Assembly: GCF_042653205.1 (NCBI RefSeq)
Contig: NZ_JBHSHY010000019.1
Span: 44,359-108,358, forward strand
Reading direction: 5' to 3'
DNA: 64,000 nt
From: Paenibacillus_Z sp042653205
Lineage (GTDB): Bacteria; Bacillota; Bacilli; Paenibacillales; Paenibacillaceae
Shown here: positions 50,790 to 60,900 of the stretch, in pieces
How the letters are laid out: each line of letters opens with the position of its first letter
How positions within the stretch are numbered: position 1 is the first letter of the stretch
The notes under the pieces: generated by a model
What the model was told of the DNA's origin: nothing
Seen by the model: the letters and a program-made list of their open reading frames with translations, nothing else
Database searches by the model: none
Program-made: the position numbers and the translations under genes

Positions 50790-53700
50790 AAAAGTGCTTT
50801 GCACTTATTGGAGTTATTATTTTATTAGCTTCATTCTTTCCATCAAAATTATTCCAACATGTTTTAGCGGATGCTGGGAATCCAAGTATTACTCCTGTCA
50901 GAGAACGAATCTCCTATCCGGATGGAACATATAAAAATTCAAACATGCGCTATGCAGTTGGGTTTGTTTATGAAGATATTTGGTCCGATTCTTCTGGTGG
51001 GAACTGGAGCCCGGATCCAGTAGGTGCAACAGGAGTGACAATTACTAACCCATATACATTTTCATTTGTTGGGCGAACAATAAAAAATGTAAATGTGCTA
51101 CCGTTTGCTCCTGGAACCCGAGATAATGGGATATTCACTGATTCAAGAGGTCAGGACTGGATTATTTATAAGGATTGGGTAGGAGAGAATTCATCGCTTC
51201 CTTCCAAGTCTGCTGTCGCTGGTTTAGGAACAAGTTCGGTCTCTTTTAACGTTACATTAACTGGAGATCTAACAACCAGAACTCCCTATAACATTCGAGA
51301 TTTGGATGGTGCCTGCGGCGACTGCTCACCCAACGTCAAAGGCTACCGCTACTTCTTCCCGGTTCTGTTCACGTTTGAGCTCAACGGCTACATGGAAGTC
51401 CATCACTACACAACGGACGGCACGAACATCGACAGCGCCTTCCCGGACCAGTCCGCGGACTTGACCGGGAGTCCGAAGACGCTGACGCCGGCCGCGAATC
51501 CGGGCTACGATTACGTCGGCTACAAAAAAAGCACCGTTGCGCCGCCTTCGGGCGGCAGCATCGTGACGGGCAATCCGCCGACGGTGACCTACGACGCCAC
51601 GTACGACACGTACTACCTCAACCTGTATTATACGAAGAAGGCCGACGGACAGGCTGTCATCCGGCACGTCACTCGCGACGGGAACAGCCTAGACGGCACG
51701 ATTTTCGAGGAGAAGACCGAGCCGCTCACGAAAGGGGCACCGTACTCGCCTTCCCACCCGAGCGCCAGCGGCTTTACCTATGCCGGCTATGTCAAATCGA
51801 CCACCGGCACGCCGCCCACGGCGTTCGGCAATCCCGCGAGCGGCGAATACGGCATCGGCGCCTACGACGGTTCGTTCAAGACGCTTTACTTATACTACGT
51901 GTACGACGCGCCGCTCGCGGCCGGCGAGATCAACATCCGTCATATGGTCCGGGAAGGACCGAGCGGGATGTATTCGCTCGAGAAGCAGCAGACGATTCCC
52001 ATCGCCGCGCTGCCGCATAGCTCAACTTACAGCTACGACGCTTCCTACGGCACGTTCGTCGGCAGCAATTTATCCTACGTGGCCTACTCCGCCACCGAGA
52101 CGGCGAAGACCAGCCAGTCCGTCAGTCTTAGCGCGACGACCAATAAAGCCTACGTATCGTTTTTCTACGAGAAACCCCTCTCGTTCACCGGCGACTTCGA
52201 CGTCCTGCCGCCCACTCTCCCCTATAAAGCTTCGTTTACGCTGCATCCTAAAAACTTTCAGCTGAAGGGCTGTACCTATCTTTCGCATCGCTTCAAAATC
52301 GAACGAAACGGCACCTGGACCGGCAATCCGGTGAGCGGCCAGACGACGGATTCGACCTTCTCGTTCGGCAATTATCCATGGGTCATCGGGGTCGGCGTGC
52401 ATAGCGTTTATATGCAAATCGTCACGAGCTGCGGCACGTCGGATTGGATCGGCCCCAAGCCGCTCACCGTGACTGGGCCGGCCGTCAATAACCCGCCGAC
52501 GTTTGAGGTCGGCTTCGTTGAACCTGGTCAGCCTATCAAACCGCTGCACCAAGTGGTTGAAGGCACAACGCTCAATTTGATCTTCATCAACGATCCAACC
52601 GTGCCGACGCCGAACGATCCGGACGGGGATACGATTTACTTCATGGGCTTCGACTTCGCGTCCGGTTCACCATTCGTCCAGTCGATTCCATCCAAGAGCC
52701 TCGAGTATGGCGACGGGCAGCATAATTTGAAAATGGACACGCTCGGCTATCATTACGTCTGCGCGCAAATGCGCGACGAATGGGGCGCGACGGCAGACGC
52801 TTGTACGTACATTGAAGTCGTGCCGAAGAACCCGGTGCCGGTCATCGACTGCCCGCCTTCGGTGATCGCGAACCATCCGATTCCCGCCGGAGCCATTAAC
52901 GGCAATCGCAGCTATAGCCCGATCTCGTACCTCAAAATCGATCACAGCCGCGACGAATGGAAGAACAAGCAGACCACCTATCCGAATTCGGGGACGACGG
53001 ATATTACCGTACAGGTATCGCTATCCGTTTACGACGAGAACGGCCTGAAATCGCTGGCCCCGGCCACCTGTACGATCGTCGTGAAGCCGGATCGCCCGCC
53101 TGTCGCCAAGCTCGTCGTTCCGCCGCTGTCGGTCCGCGGCACGCAGCTCGACCTGCTGAACAAGTCGACCAGCCCGGACGCTGACGCCATCGCGACTGCG
53201 GAATACAAGTACAAGTATGATGCCAACAACAACGGATTTGCGGACGATGCGTGGAAGGCGGCAAGCGGTACGCTGGCCAAGCTGCAGTTCACCCCGACAA
53301 AGGTCGGCAAATACTTGTTCTATCTGAAGGTCACGGAAGAATACGGGCAGTGGGACGATACGGATTCCGATCCTCCATCGACACTGACGCTCGACGTGGT
53401 CAACAACGCGCCTGAAGTATCCTTTGAGATGGAAGGGAATAATCCGAACCCGAATCTGGATCCTTACACGCGCATTCAACCCGACGAAATGGTGAAATGG
53501 CCGGTGTACGTACCGGGAACGAATACCCTTGTCTATAACACCAATCATTTGTGGCGGACAAGCGCGGGCAGCATGATCAGCGGAGAAGGACGGAACTTCG
53601 GCCAGCAGTATGACGAGGCGTATACCTATAACGTCACGCGTTATAATCAAACGAAGTCGTCGTACCAAGCGTATCCGTTAACGAACAACGGGTACGGCTC

Positions 53701-56700
53701 CAACGAGTTAAACCCGTGGAGATCCACGCTGCAGTCCGCCGTCGTCACGAATCTCTTGAATAAAAAGGGCGACGGATTGCTGACCTGGTACAATAATCCG
53801 CCGAAGATCCGTTCGACGAAAAAGCTGTTGATCTATGACTATCACAATACGTCCAGCAGCTACAACAACGGGCACACGACGTATGATTACGACGATGAAA
53901 TTTTCGCGCTTGATCCCCAAAAGCTCTCCCCGATCAAGGATGTTTTCGGGCAGTGGGGCTCGGTCTCGCAGGCGTATACCAACGGAGATCCGACTGCTTA
54001 CGTCTTGACCAATTTCAGTTTTGCTAGCAGAACCGTCGAGTTTCTAAGCGCCGGCACCATGAAGAAGAACATATCCGTTACGGTGACGAGCATGCCGGAT
54101 TATGAGCTGGCGGATCAGTACCTCTACATCAAACGGAACTGGACCTATGGCAATAACCAAACCATCTCGGATATCGGCGTGTTCGACGCGCGGACAGGCC
54201 AAGAGCTGTCCAGCACGTTCGCCAATCCTACGATCGATCAGGGTGCTCAGAATACGAGCATCGGCAACATGATTTTCTGCGGCGTCCAAGGCAGCAGCGT
54301 CATTTTATGCAACACTATTTCGACCGCGACTGAGCGGCATTACAAGCTGACCCGCGATATGGCGCTTATCGAACTGCCTGCCTGGACGGCTCCGGCACCG
54401 GTCAATCCGGACATTAAGACCATGTCCAGCCCGTCTTACGCGGCGATTGCTTCCATGACGGACGCTGCCGGCAATATCTATCGGTACGAGGCTTATTACA
54501 ATCAAGCCTATAATTCGGGCTATTACGATCTGAACGTCGCGAAGTACAACGCGGATTATACGTTAGCCTGGCGGCAGTACATCGGGGATGCCATCCGGAA
54601 CGACGCAGCGGTTCGAGGGCAGCAAATCGGCACCACGCCGGAAAACTCGTTCTTAACGTCGTACACGTATCCGGAAATCAAAAGCGGTTTTTACTTTAAT
54701 CCCGCGAAGAACGAGCTTTATGCCAAGGTGTATTACGACCATACCCGGCCGGGAGACGTTCTTCCGATGATGTACGAACGGGTGTATGTGCTGAATACCG
54801 CATCGGGCGCAATTAAGCGCAAGGCGGATTCGCTTAATGGGGACGACCTGAGCATGTACCATTACGGCGGCAGCGATTTCGGGGCTTACACCCAATTTTC
54901 AACTGACTTCTCCGGGAACATGACATCCAAGAGCAGACTTGGCCAGACGGCCGACGGTTATCGGACCAGCTTGGATCCGGGCAACGGGGCGACGTGCGAT
55001 GCGGGCGGCGGCACCATGTACGCCACTTACGGACGAAGCAAGGTATTCGACGCGGCGGGCAATCCGGCTGGCAGCGTGTTGACCGGCTGCAATTATTCCG
55101 CATCGCCGATCTACGGCGCCTATTACATGGATGGCGTGTACGTGACGCTCTCGCAAGGCCGTCCGACGACGAGCTCGAGTTCCGGCACCTACTCCAATAC
55201 CATGAGCATGACGGTATCGGTCGGCCCGCCGACGACGAATCCGCTTATCGTCAAGCCGTTTACGAACGGTCAGTTCTATTCGCCGTTCTCGCTCTCGGAT
55301 GATGAAGTGAAATTCAGCTTCAAGATCGACGACGTAGACTACGACAAGGAGTGGCTGGGCTTCTCCTTCCGCATGAAGGATCGGCAGAACGGTTACGCGC
55401 TCGAGATGGACGGGAACAAGATCGAGCTAGCGAAATACGTCGCCGGCGCGCGAACCGTACTCCGCTCGCAGGCATTTCCGCTGCTCAGCCGGAAGACGTA
55501 TGCGGTGAAGCTGCAGATGAACGGCAGCCATTTCGCGATGTTCCTGGACAATACGCCGCTCTTCGAGGCGGACGATGCGACGTACGCGACGGGGCGCATC
55601 GGGTATTTCGCGAATAAGTCGTTCGTGACGTTCAGCGGGCTGGCCTACAAGCCGCTCTCGCCAAACGACGTCTGGTCCGAGCAATACGCGATATGGGACG
55701 AAGGTTCCGCGAAGGCCGAGATCCAGTATCGCAACATCGTGTTCAGCGATCCGGAGAACGACCCGCCCGCCGGTGGCGTCTATGACTGGTCCGTGGAGCA
55801 TACGGCGCGCTTCATTCACAATCAGGGCGTCTCGGCGCTGAACGGCAGGACGTTCCCTAACGCTCAGCTGACGTTCGACAAGGTCGGGGATTACGTCGTC
55901 TCCCTAAAGGCGAAGGACGATCCGAATCCGGATTACCTCTCGCCGGACAACACGTTCGCTGAGTACAGGAAGTCATCGAATGAGTTCACCAACAAAATAA
56001 CGGTACATCGCCGGCCGATCGCCAAATTCACGCTGGCCAGCGACGCGCAGCACAAAATCCTATGGACCGATACCAGCTACGACCCGGACCGCTACTTCAG
56101 CAGCACCGATTACTCAACGGAAGCTACCGGGATCGACTACAAGGCAACCAAAGGGATTCTCAAGAAGCGATTTTATTACGTGACGCCAAGCGGCGCATAT
56201 AAAGAAGCGAAGCTGACAGCGCCGCAGGAGCTGGGCACGTACGAGGTCGGCATGGCCGTAGCGGACGAATACGGCGCGTGGTCGGATTGGTACGTCGTCA
56301 TGCTGCCAGTGACAGATCTGGCGCCGCCGAACGCGCCGCCGGTTCCGGGCTTTACAGCGGATCGCGTCAACACGTTCCGCGGCGTGCCGGTCACGTTCGA
56401 TTCGACGGCCTATGATGCGGAAGACGGCGACCGTACGAAGCTGTCTCACGAGTATTACCTCTCGAACGCCGCGGCCGGCTCCGCGGAGACGTTCGCGAAC
56501 GACTCGCGAACCAGCTGGACGAAAAGCTTCGGCAGCTTAGGTACCTTCAACGTACGGCAAATTGTTACCGATTCCGACGGCGCGCCGGCGGAGTACAGCC
56601 TGCAGGTGAACATCGTGAACCGGAAGCCGGCCGCGTCGGTGACGGTGCCGGAAAGCACCGATCAGAACCAGCCGACGAAGCTGACCGTGACGCGGCCGGA

Positions 56701-57637
56701 TTTTCAATGGGATTACCGGGATGCGGACGGCGACGGCCAGATGCAGTTCCAGGTGAAAATCTATAAATACGGCGGCGTGCTCCAGTACGATTCCGGCGTC
56801 AAAGGCGCGAGCGCGAAGAATTGGGCGCCGGGCGCCGATCTGCCGGAACGCGTGAATATGTACGTCATTGTCCGCGTCTTCGACGGCTACGAGTGGAGCG
56901 ACGACAGCGCGCCGCATTATTTCTACATCGAGACGAACCGGCCGCCGTCCGCGGACTTCGACTGGTCGCCGAAGCCGGTGTATGAAGGCGATGCGGTGAC
57001 CATCGCGCAGACGGTCGACGACCCGGACCGGGATTCGCTCAGCGTGCAGTACGCCGTGAAGGATCCTAGCGGCGCGGAAACCGCGTACTCATATGCGCTG
57101 AACCCGCCGTACGCCGCCGCCGGTCCGCGCCTGAGCGGGACGAAGCCCGGCACGTACGTCGTGCGCATGACGGTCTCCGACGGCAAGGCGGCGCCGGTCA
57201 CGGTGACGAAGAACATCGTCGTCCTGCCATTGTCGGTGACGGGCCAAGTGAAGCATACGGACGAGTGGAACGAGCGGCGCATCGCCAGCAACCTCAAGGC
57301 GGGCGGGGACGCGGAGCATCCGCGCGCGTACCGGGTATTCTGGGCGGGCGAACGGTTCGTGCTCGGTGCGGCCACGACGGATACGCTGACGAATACGGAT
57401 GCGGTTGAAGTCAAGGTCACGATGGGCGGTACGACCGTAAGCCTGACGCCCCGCGATGCCGCGCGGACCTCGTGGAGCGGGGACATGTGGGAGCCCGATT
57501 TCGAGCAGCTCCCGGACGGGCCGCTCGCATTCGTCTTTAAGGCCGTCTACAGCAACGGCACCGTCAAAACCGCGACGGTTACGGTCGAGATCGCGGGCAA
57601 CGTGCGGCAAACCGTCGGCGTTCACCGGCGGAATTAA
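50786..57637 (+). CDS. Giant exported multidomain protein (MucBP-like, PKD-like and LamG-like modules)
   Basis: About 2283 residues. I use TTG 50786, which has GGAGG 8 nt upstream and yields MKKCFALIGVIILLASFF, a signal peptide; ATG 50771 lies on that ribosome site. Three MucBP-like beta modules (YMEVHHYTTDG, AVIRHVTRDG, INIRHMVREG) cover about residues 200-460. Several Ig/PKD-like modules follow (DPDGDTIYF, RPPVAKLVVPP). A repeat-poor region of about 900-1480 is of unknown fold. A concanavalin/LamG-like module spans about 1490-1620, and PKD-like modules about 1630-2150 include DDPDRDSLSVQYAV. No SLH, LPXTG or membrane anchor was seen. Likely an adhesin or surface-structure protein. The first ~170 codons are AT-rich, unlike the rest. 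Confidence 0.88.
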   Translation: MKKCFALIGVIILLASFFPSKLFQHVLADAGNPSITPVRERISYPDGTYKNSNMRYAVGFVYEDIWSDSSGGNWSPDPVGATGVTITNPYTFSFVGRTIKNVNVLPFAPGTRDNGIFTDSRGQDWIIYKDWVGENSSLPSKSAVAGLGTSSVSFNVTLTGDLTTRTPYNIRDLDGACGDCSPNVKGYRYFFPVLFTFELNGYMEVHHYTTDGTNIDSAFPDQSADLTGSPKTLTPAANPGYDYVGYKKSTVAPPSGGSIVTGNPPTVTYDATYDTYYLNLYYTKKADGQAVIRHVTRDGNSLDGTIFEEKTEPLTKGAPYSPSHPSASGFTYAGYVKSTTGTPPTAFGNPASGEYGIGAYDGSFKTLYLYYVYDAPLAAGEINIRHMVREGPSGMYSLEKQQTIPIAALPHSSTYSYDASYGTFVGSNLSYVAYSATETAKTSQSVSLSATTNKAYVSFFYEKPLSFTGDFDVLPPTLPYKASFTLHPKNFQLKGCTYLSHRFKIERNGTWTGNPVSGQTTDSTFSFGNYPWVIGVGVHSVYMQIVTSCGTSDWIGPKPLTVTGPAVNNPPTFEVGFVEPGQPIKPLHQVVEGTTLNLIFINDPTVPTPNDPDGDTIYFMGFDFASGSPFVQSIPSKSLEYGDGQHNLKMDTLGYHYVCAQMRDEWGATADACTYIEVVPKNPVPVIDCPPSVIANHPIPAGAINGNRSYSPISYLKIDHSRDEWKNKQTTYPNSGTTDITVQVSLSVYDENGLKSLAPATCTIVVKPDRPPVAKLVVPPLSVRGTQLDLLNKSTSPDADAIATAEYKYKYDANNNGFADDAWKAASGTLAKLQFTPTKVGKYLFYLKVTEEYGQWDDTDSDPPSTLTLDVVNNAPEVSFEMEGNNPNPNLDPYTRIQPDEMVKWPVYVPGTNTLVYNTNHLWRTSAGSMISGEGRNFGQQYDEAYTYNVTRYNQTKSSYQAYPLTNNGYGSNELNPWRSTLQSAVVTNLLNKKGDGLLTWYNNPPKIRSTKKLLIYDYHNTSSSYNNGHTTYDYDDEIFALDPQKLSPIKDVFGQWGSVSQAYTNGDPTAYVLTNFSFASRTVEFLSAGTMKKNISVTVTSMPDYELADQYLYIKRNWTYGNNQTISDIGVFDARTGQELSSTFANPTIDQGAQNTSIGNMIFCGVQGSSVILCNTISTATERHYKLTRDMALIELPAWTAPAPVNPDIKTMSSPSYAAIASMTDAAGNIYRYEAYYNQAYNSGYYDLNVAKYNADYTLAWRQYIGDAIRNDAAVRGQQIGTTPENSFLTSYTYPEIKSGFYFNPAKNELYAKVYYDHTRPGDVLPMMYERVYVLNTASGAIKRKADSLNGDDLSMYHYGGSDFGAYTQFSTDFSGNMTSKSRLGQTADGYRTSLDPGNGATCDAGGGTMYATYGRSKVFDAAGNPAGSVLTGCNYSASPIYGAYYMDGVYVTLSQGRPTTSSSSGTYSNTMSMTVSVGPPTTNPLIVKPFTNGQFYSPFSLSDDEVKFSFKIDDVDYDKEWLGFSFRMKDRQNGYALEMDGNKIELAKYVAGARTVLRSQAFPLLSRKTYAVKLQMNGSHFAMFLDNTPLFEADDATYATGRIGYFANKSFVTFSGLAYKPLSPNDVWSEQYAIWDEGSAKAEIQYRNIVFSDPENDPPAGGVYDWSVEHTARFIHNQGVSALNGRTFPNAQLTFDKVGDYVVSLKAKDDPNPDYLSPDNTFAEYRKSSNEFTNKITVHRRPIAKFTLASDAQHKILWTDTSYDPDRYFSSTDYSTEATGIDYKATKGILKKRFYYVTPSGAYKEAKLTAPQELGTYEVGMAVADEYGAWSDWYVVMLPVTDLAPPNAPPVPGFTADRVNTFRGVPVTFDSTAYDAEDGDRTKLSHEYYLSNAAAGSAETFANDSRTSWTKSFGSLGTFNVRQIVTDSDGAPAEYSLQVNIVNRKPAASVTVPESTDQNQPTKLTVTRPDFQWDYRDADGDGQMQFQVKIYKYGGVLQYDSGVKGASAKNWAPGADLPERVNMYVIVRVFDGYEWSDDSAPHYFYIETNRPPSADFDWSPKPVYEGDAVTIAQTVDDPDRDSLSVQYAVKDPSGAETAYSYALNPPYAAAGPRLSGTKPGTYVVRMTVSDGKAAPVTVTKNIVVLPLSVTGQVKHTDEWNERRIASNLKAGGDAEHPRAYRVFWAGERFVLGAATTDTLTNTDAVEVKVTMGGTTVSLTPRDAARTSWSGDMWEPDFEQLPDGPLAFVFKAVYSNGTVKTATVTVEIAGNVRQTVGVHRRN

Positions 57638-57869
57638 GGGAAGCTCCGCCGAGCGGGCAAGCGCGCGGCCGCGCCGGACAGCCTGGCCGTCGCGGGCAAG
57701 CCCGGGCGGCTGGGCGTTTCGCCCCACTTACGCATCGCTTTCGCTTCGCGTATCGTTTTGTCGTACCACCGCCGCTTCGCTGCGGAAAGATCGCCGGAAA
57801 ATGCGTTATTTTCCCCGTTCTTTCCGCATGGAGCGGCTTTTTACGCATAAAATGCGCCTCGGCCATGTG

Positions 57870-57897
57870 ACCTGCCCATGGGTGAATGCATATGCTA
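57870..57897 (+). promoter_or_regulatory. Sigma-K-type promoter of the WIAG-tail gene
   Basis: AC, then exactly 17 bp, then CATATGCTA fits the mother-cell sigma-K pattern AC-N17-CATANNNTA. The -10 ends 34 nt before ATG 57932. It implies late mother-cell expression during sporulation. The rest of 57638-57869 holds no credible gene. Confidence 0.6.
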
Positions 57898-57931
57898 CCT
57901 ATGACTATTCAGGTGGGAGAAGGAGAGGGCT

Positions 57932-60900
57932 ATGGCGAAGAGCAGCAAGGGAAAGAGTCCGAAAGGGCGCAAGCCGTTATTTTACGTGGATAATCCGAAC
58001 GCCTCGGAGTTGAAATGGCTCGAGGAGCTGAAGAAAAGCAAGCCAGCGGACAAAACCGGCACCAAGCGCAGCGTTCAAGTGAACGCGGCTCCCCCGGTGC
58101 TGGAACCGCAAGTGCAGCAACCCGTCGAACCGGTTCCGGCCGAACCGGCGGAGTCGGCAACCCTTCCGCAAGAACAGCCCGACGCGCCGGAGGCCGAGCG
58201 CATCGATGCCGTCGCCGTCGCCGAATCCAAAGAATCGCCGGCGGCGGTTGAAAGCGAGACGGCCGAAGCGGAAGCACCGGCAGCGCCGGAGGCGGAGCCG
58301 CAAGCCGAAGCCGTGCTGACGCCGGAAGCGGCGCCGCAGGAACAGCCGGAGGAAGAAACCGAAGAGCCGGAAGCCGTCATTTCACCGGAAGCGTTCGTGG
58401 AAGAGCGCCGCATGCCGAACTCGCCGCTGCCGTTCATCCACACGGACGATCTCGCGGATGACGCGGTGACGACGGAGAAGCTGGCCGTCGGCGCCGTCGA
58501 CACGAGAAGTATCAAGATGGGCGCGGTGAAGCCGCAGTCGATCGCGGACTTCGCCGTCGAAAGCATTCATATCGCGGAGAACGCCGTGACGGCTTCCAAG
58601 ATCGCACCGGAATCCATCACGGGCGAGCATTTGGCCAAAAACGCCATTTCCGGCGCCAAGATCCGCGACCGTTCCGTCACCGGCGACAAGCTGCGAGACA
58701 GCAGCATTACGTCGGAGAAGCTGGCAGACCGGACGATCAGCGCCGATAAGCTCGCGGAAGGCTCGATCGAAGCGAAGCATCTGAAAGACTTGGTCATCAC
58801 GACGGACCTCCTCGACGATCAGTCCGTGACGACGGCGAAGCTGCGCAGCGCGGCGGTCCGCACGGAAAGCATCGCGAACGAGGCGATCAGCACCTCCAAG
58901 CTCGCGGAAGGGTCGGTGACCCGTTCCAAGCTGCGCGACGGCGCGGTGACGGGCGAGAAAATCAGCCTGGGAGCCGTGGAATCCGGCCATCTGCAGCCGG
59001 GGCTGCTGCTCGCGGACCACGTCGCGCCGGGCGTCCTGCTGGGGAAGCACATCGCGCCGGGCGAAATCACGACCAGCCATCTCGCCAAAGGCGCGGTCGG
59101 CGCTAAGGAGCTTCAAGCCGAAGCGGTGACGTCCGAAGCCATCGCGCCGGAAGCCATCGGCTCCCGGGAGCTGCAGGAAGGCGCGGTCAAATCGCGGCAT
59201 GTTGCCGCCGCCGAAGTCGGCACCGAGCATTTGCAGGATCAGGCGGTGACGACCCCCAAAATTGCCGATTTGTCGATCTCGACGATCAAGCTCATCGATC
59301 AGGCGGTCACGTCCTCGAAGATCGCCGATAAGAGCATTACCTCGCTAAAGCTGTCCGACGACGCGGTCCAAGGCAAGCATCTGAGCCGTCTTAGCATCAA
59401 CGGCGACAAATTGGTCTACGACAGCATCGAAGAACGGCATATGAGCGAAAACTCGGTCGGCTCCAAGCAGCTGATCGACGGCAGCGTGCTTGAGAAGCAT
59501 CTCGGCGAAGGCGCCGTCACCGGAAGCAAAATCGTCGATAACGCGATCCACGAAGCGCATATCGCCAAAGCGGCGGTCGGCACCCGGCAGCTGCAGAACG
59601 GTTCGGTCACGGAGCAGAAACTGGCGGATGGCAGCGTCGCCAGCTCGAAGCTGGCGGAGCAGGCGGTGCAGACGAAGCATGTGGCCGACGAGTCGATCAC
59701 GTTCGACAAGATCGCGCCGGAAGCCGTCCGCGCGTTCCATCTGTCGGCCGGTGCGGTGACGGAAGAGTCGATCACGCCGGAATCCATCTCGTCGGAGCAT
59801 CTCCAGCCGGGACTGATCGACTCCTTCCACCTCCGCAAAGGCGCGGTCGAGACGAATGCGATCCAGGACGGCGCGGTCAAAGCGGCGAAGCTGGCGAACG
59901 GCGCGGTGACGGAACGGCATCTGGCTGCCGGGTCGGTCTACTCGCATCATTTGGCGGACCATGTGGTCAATTCGCTCAAGCTGTCCCCGGAAAGCGTGTC
60001 GACGGATAAGCTGACGGATTGGGCTGTGACGGGGGAGAAACTCGCGGACGGCAGCGTCACGACGGCGAAGCTGGCGGGCGGCGCCGTGACGGGCGAGCAG
60101 CTGGCGGACGGCACGGTCGGTTCGCGCCACTTGGGCGAGCGCACGGTGGAGGGACGCCATCTGACGGAAGGCGTCGTGTACGAACGCCACCTGGCCGCGG
60201 GCGCGGTCGGCGGCAATGCCATCGCGCAGGGCGCGGTTACCGGCGATAAGATCGCCCAAGGCCACGTGAACGGCTCGCATCTGGCGAACGAGTCGGTCGG
60301 CAGCCGGCACCTGGCGGAGCAATCGATCTTCGGCGCGCATCTGTCGCCGGGCAGCGTCAAAGACGTGCACCTGAGTAAGGATGCCGTCACGGAAGGCAAA
60401 ATCGCCGAAGGCAGCATCGCCAGCCACCACCTGCAAAACGAATCCGTCGGCTCGCGCGTCATCGAGCCTTCGGCGGTCCAAGGGCAGCACGTCGCGGCGG
60501 CGGCAATCGACGCCAACCATTTGGCGGACGGTTCCGTCGGCAGCTCGCACCTGAAGATCGACAGCGTCCTGCGGCTGCATCTGGCGCGGGAATCGGTCGG
60601 CACGGAGCAGCTTGAGGACGAAACGGTAACGGGCGGCAAGCTGGCCCAACTGTCCGTCAGCGGGGAGCATATTCAGCTGGAGACGATCGCGGGCAAACAT
60701 CTGAAGCCCGAGGCGGTCCAAGGGTATCACATCCGCAAAGGCTCGATCTCGCAAGCGCATTTGGCGGCGGAGTTCTATACGTTCGAGAAAGCTCCGGACG
60801 GCATCATCCACGGCAGTAAAATCAAGCGGGGCACCATCAGCGGCGAGCTGCTGGCCGACGGCGCGGTAAGCGGCGCCCATCTCACGGGCGGTTCGGTCGG

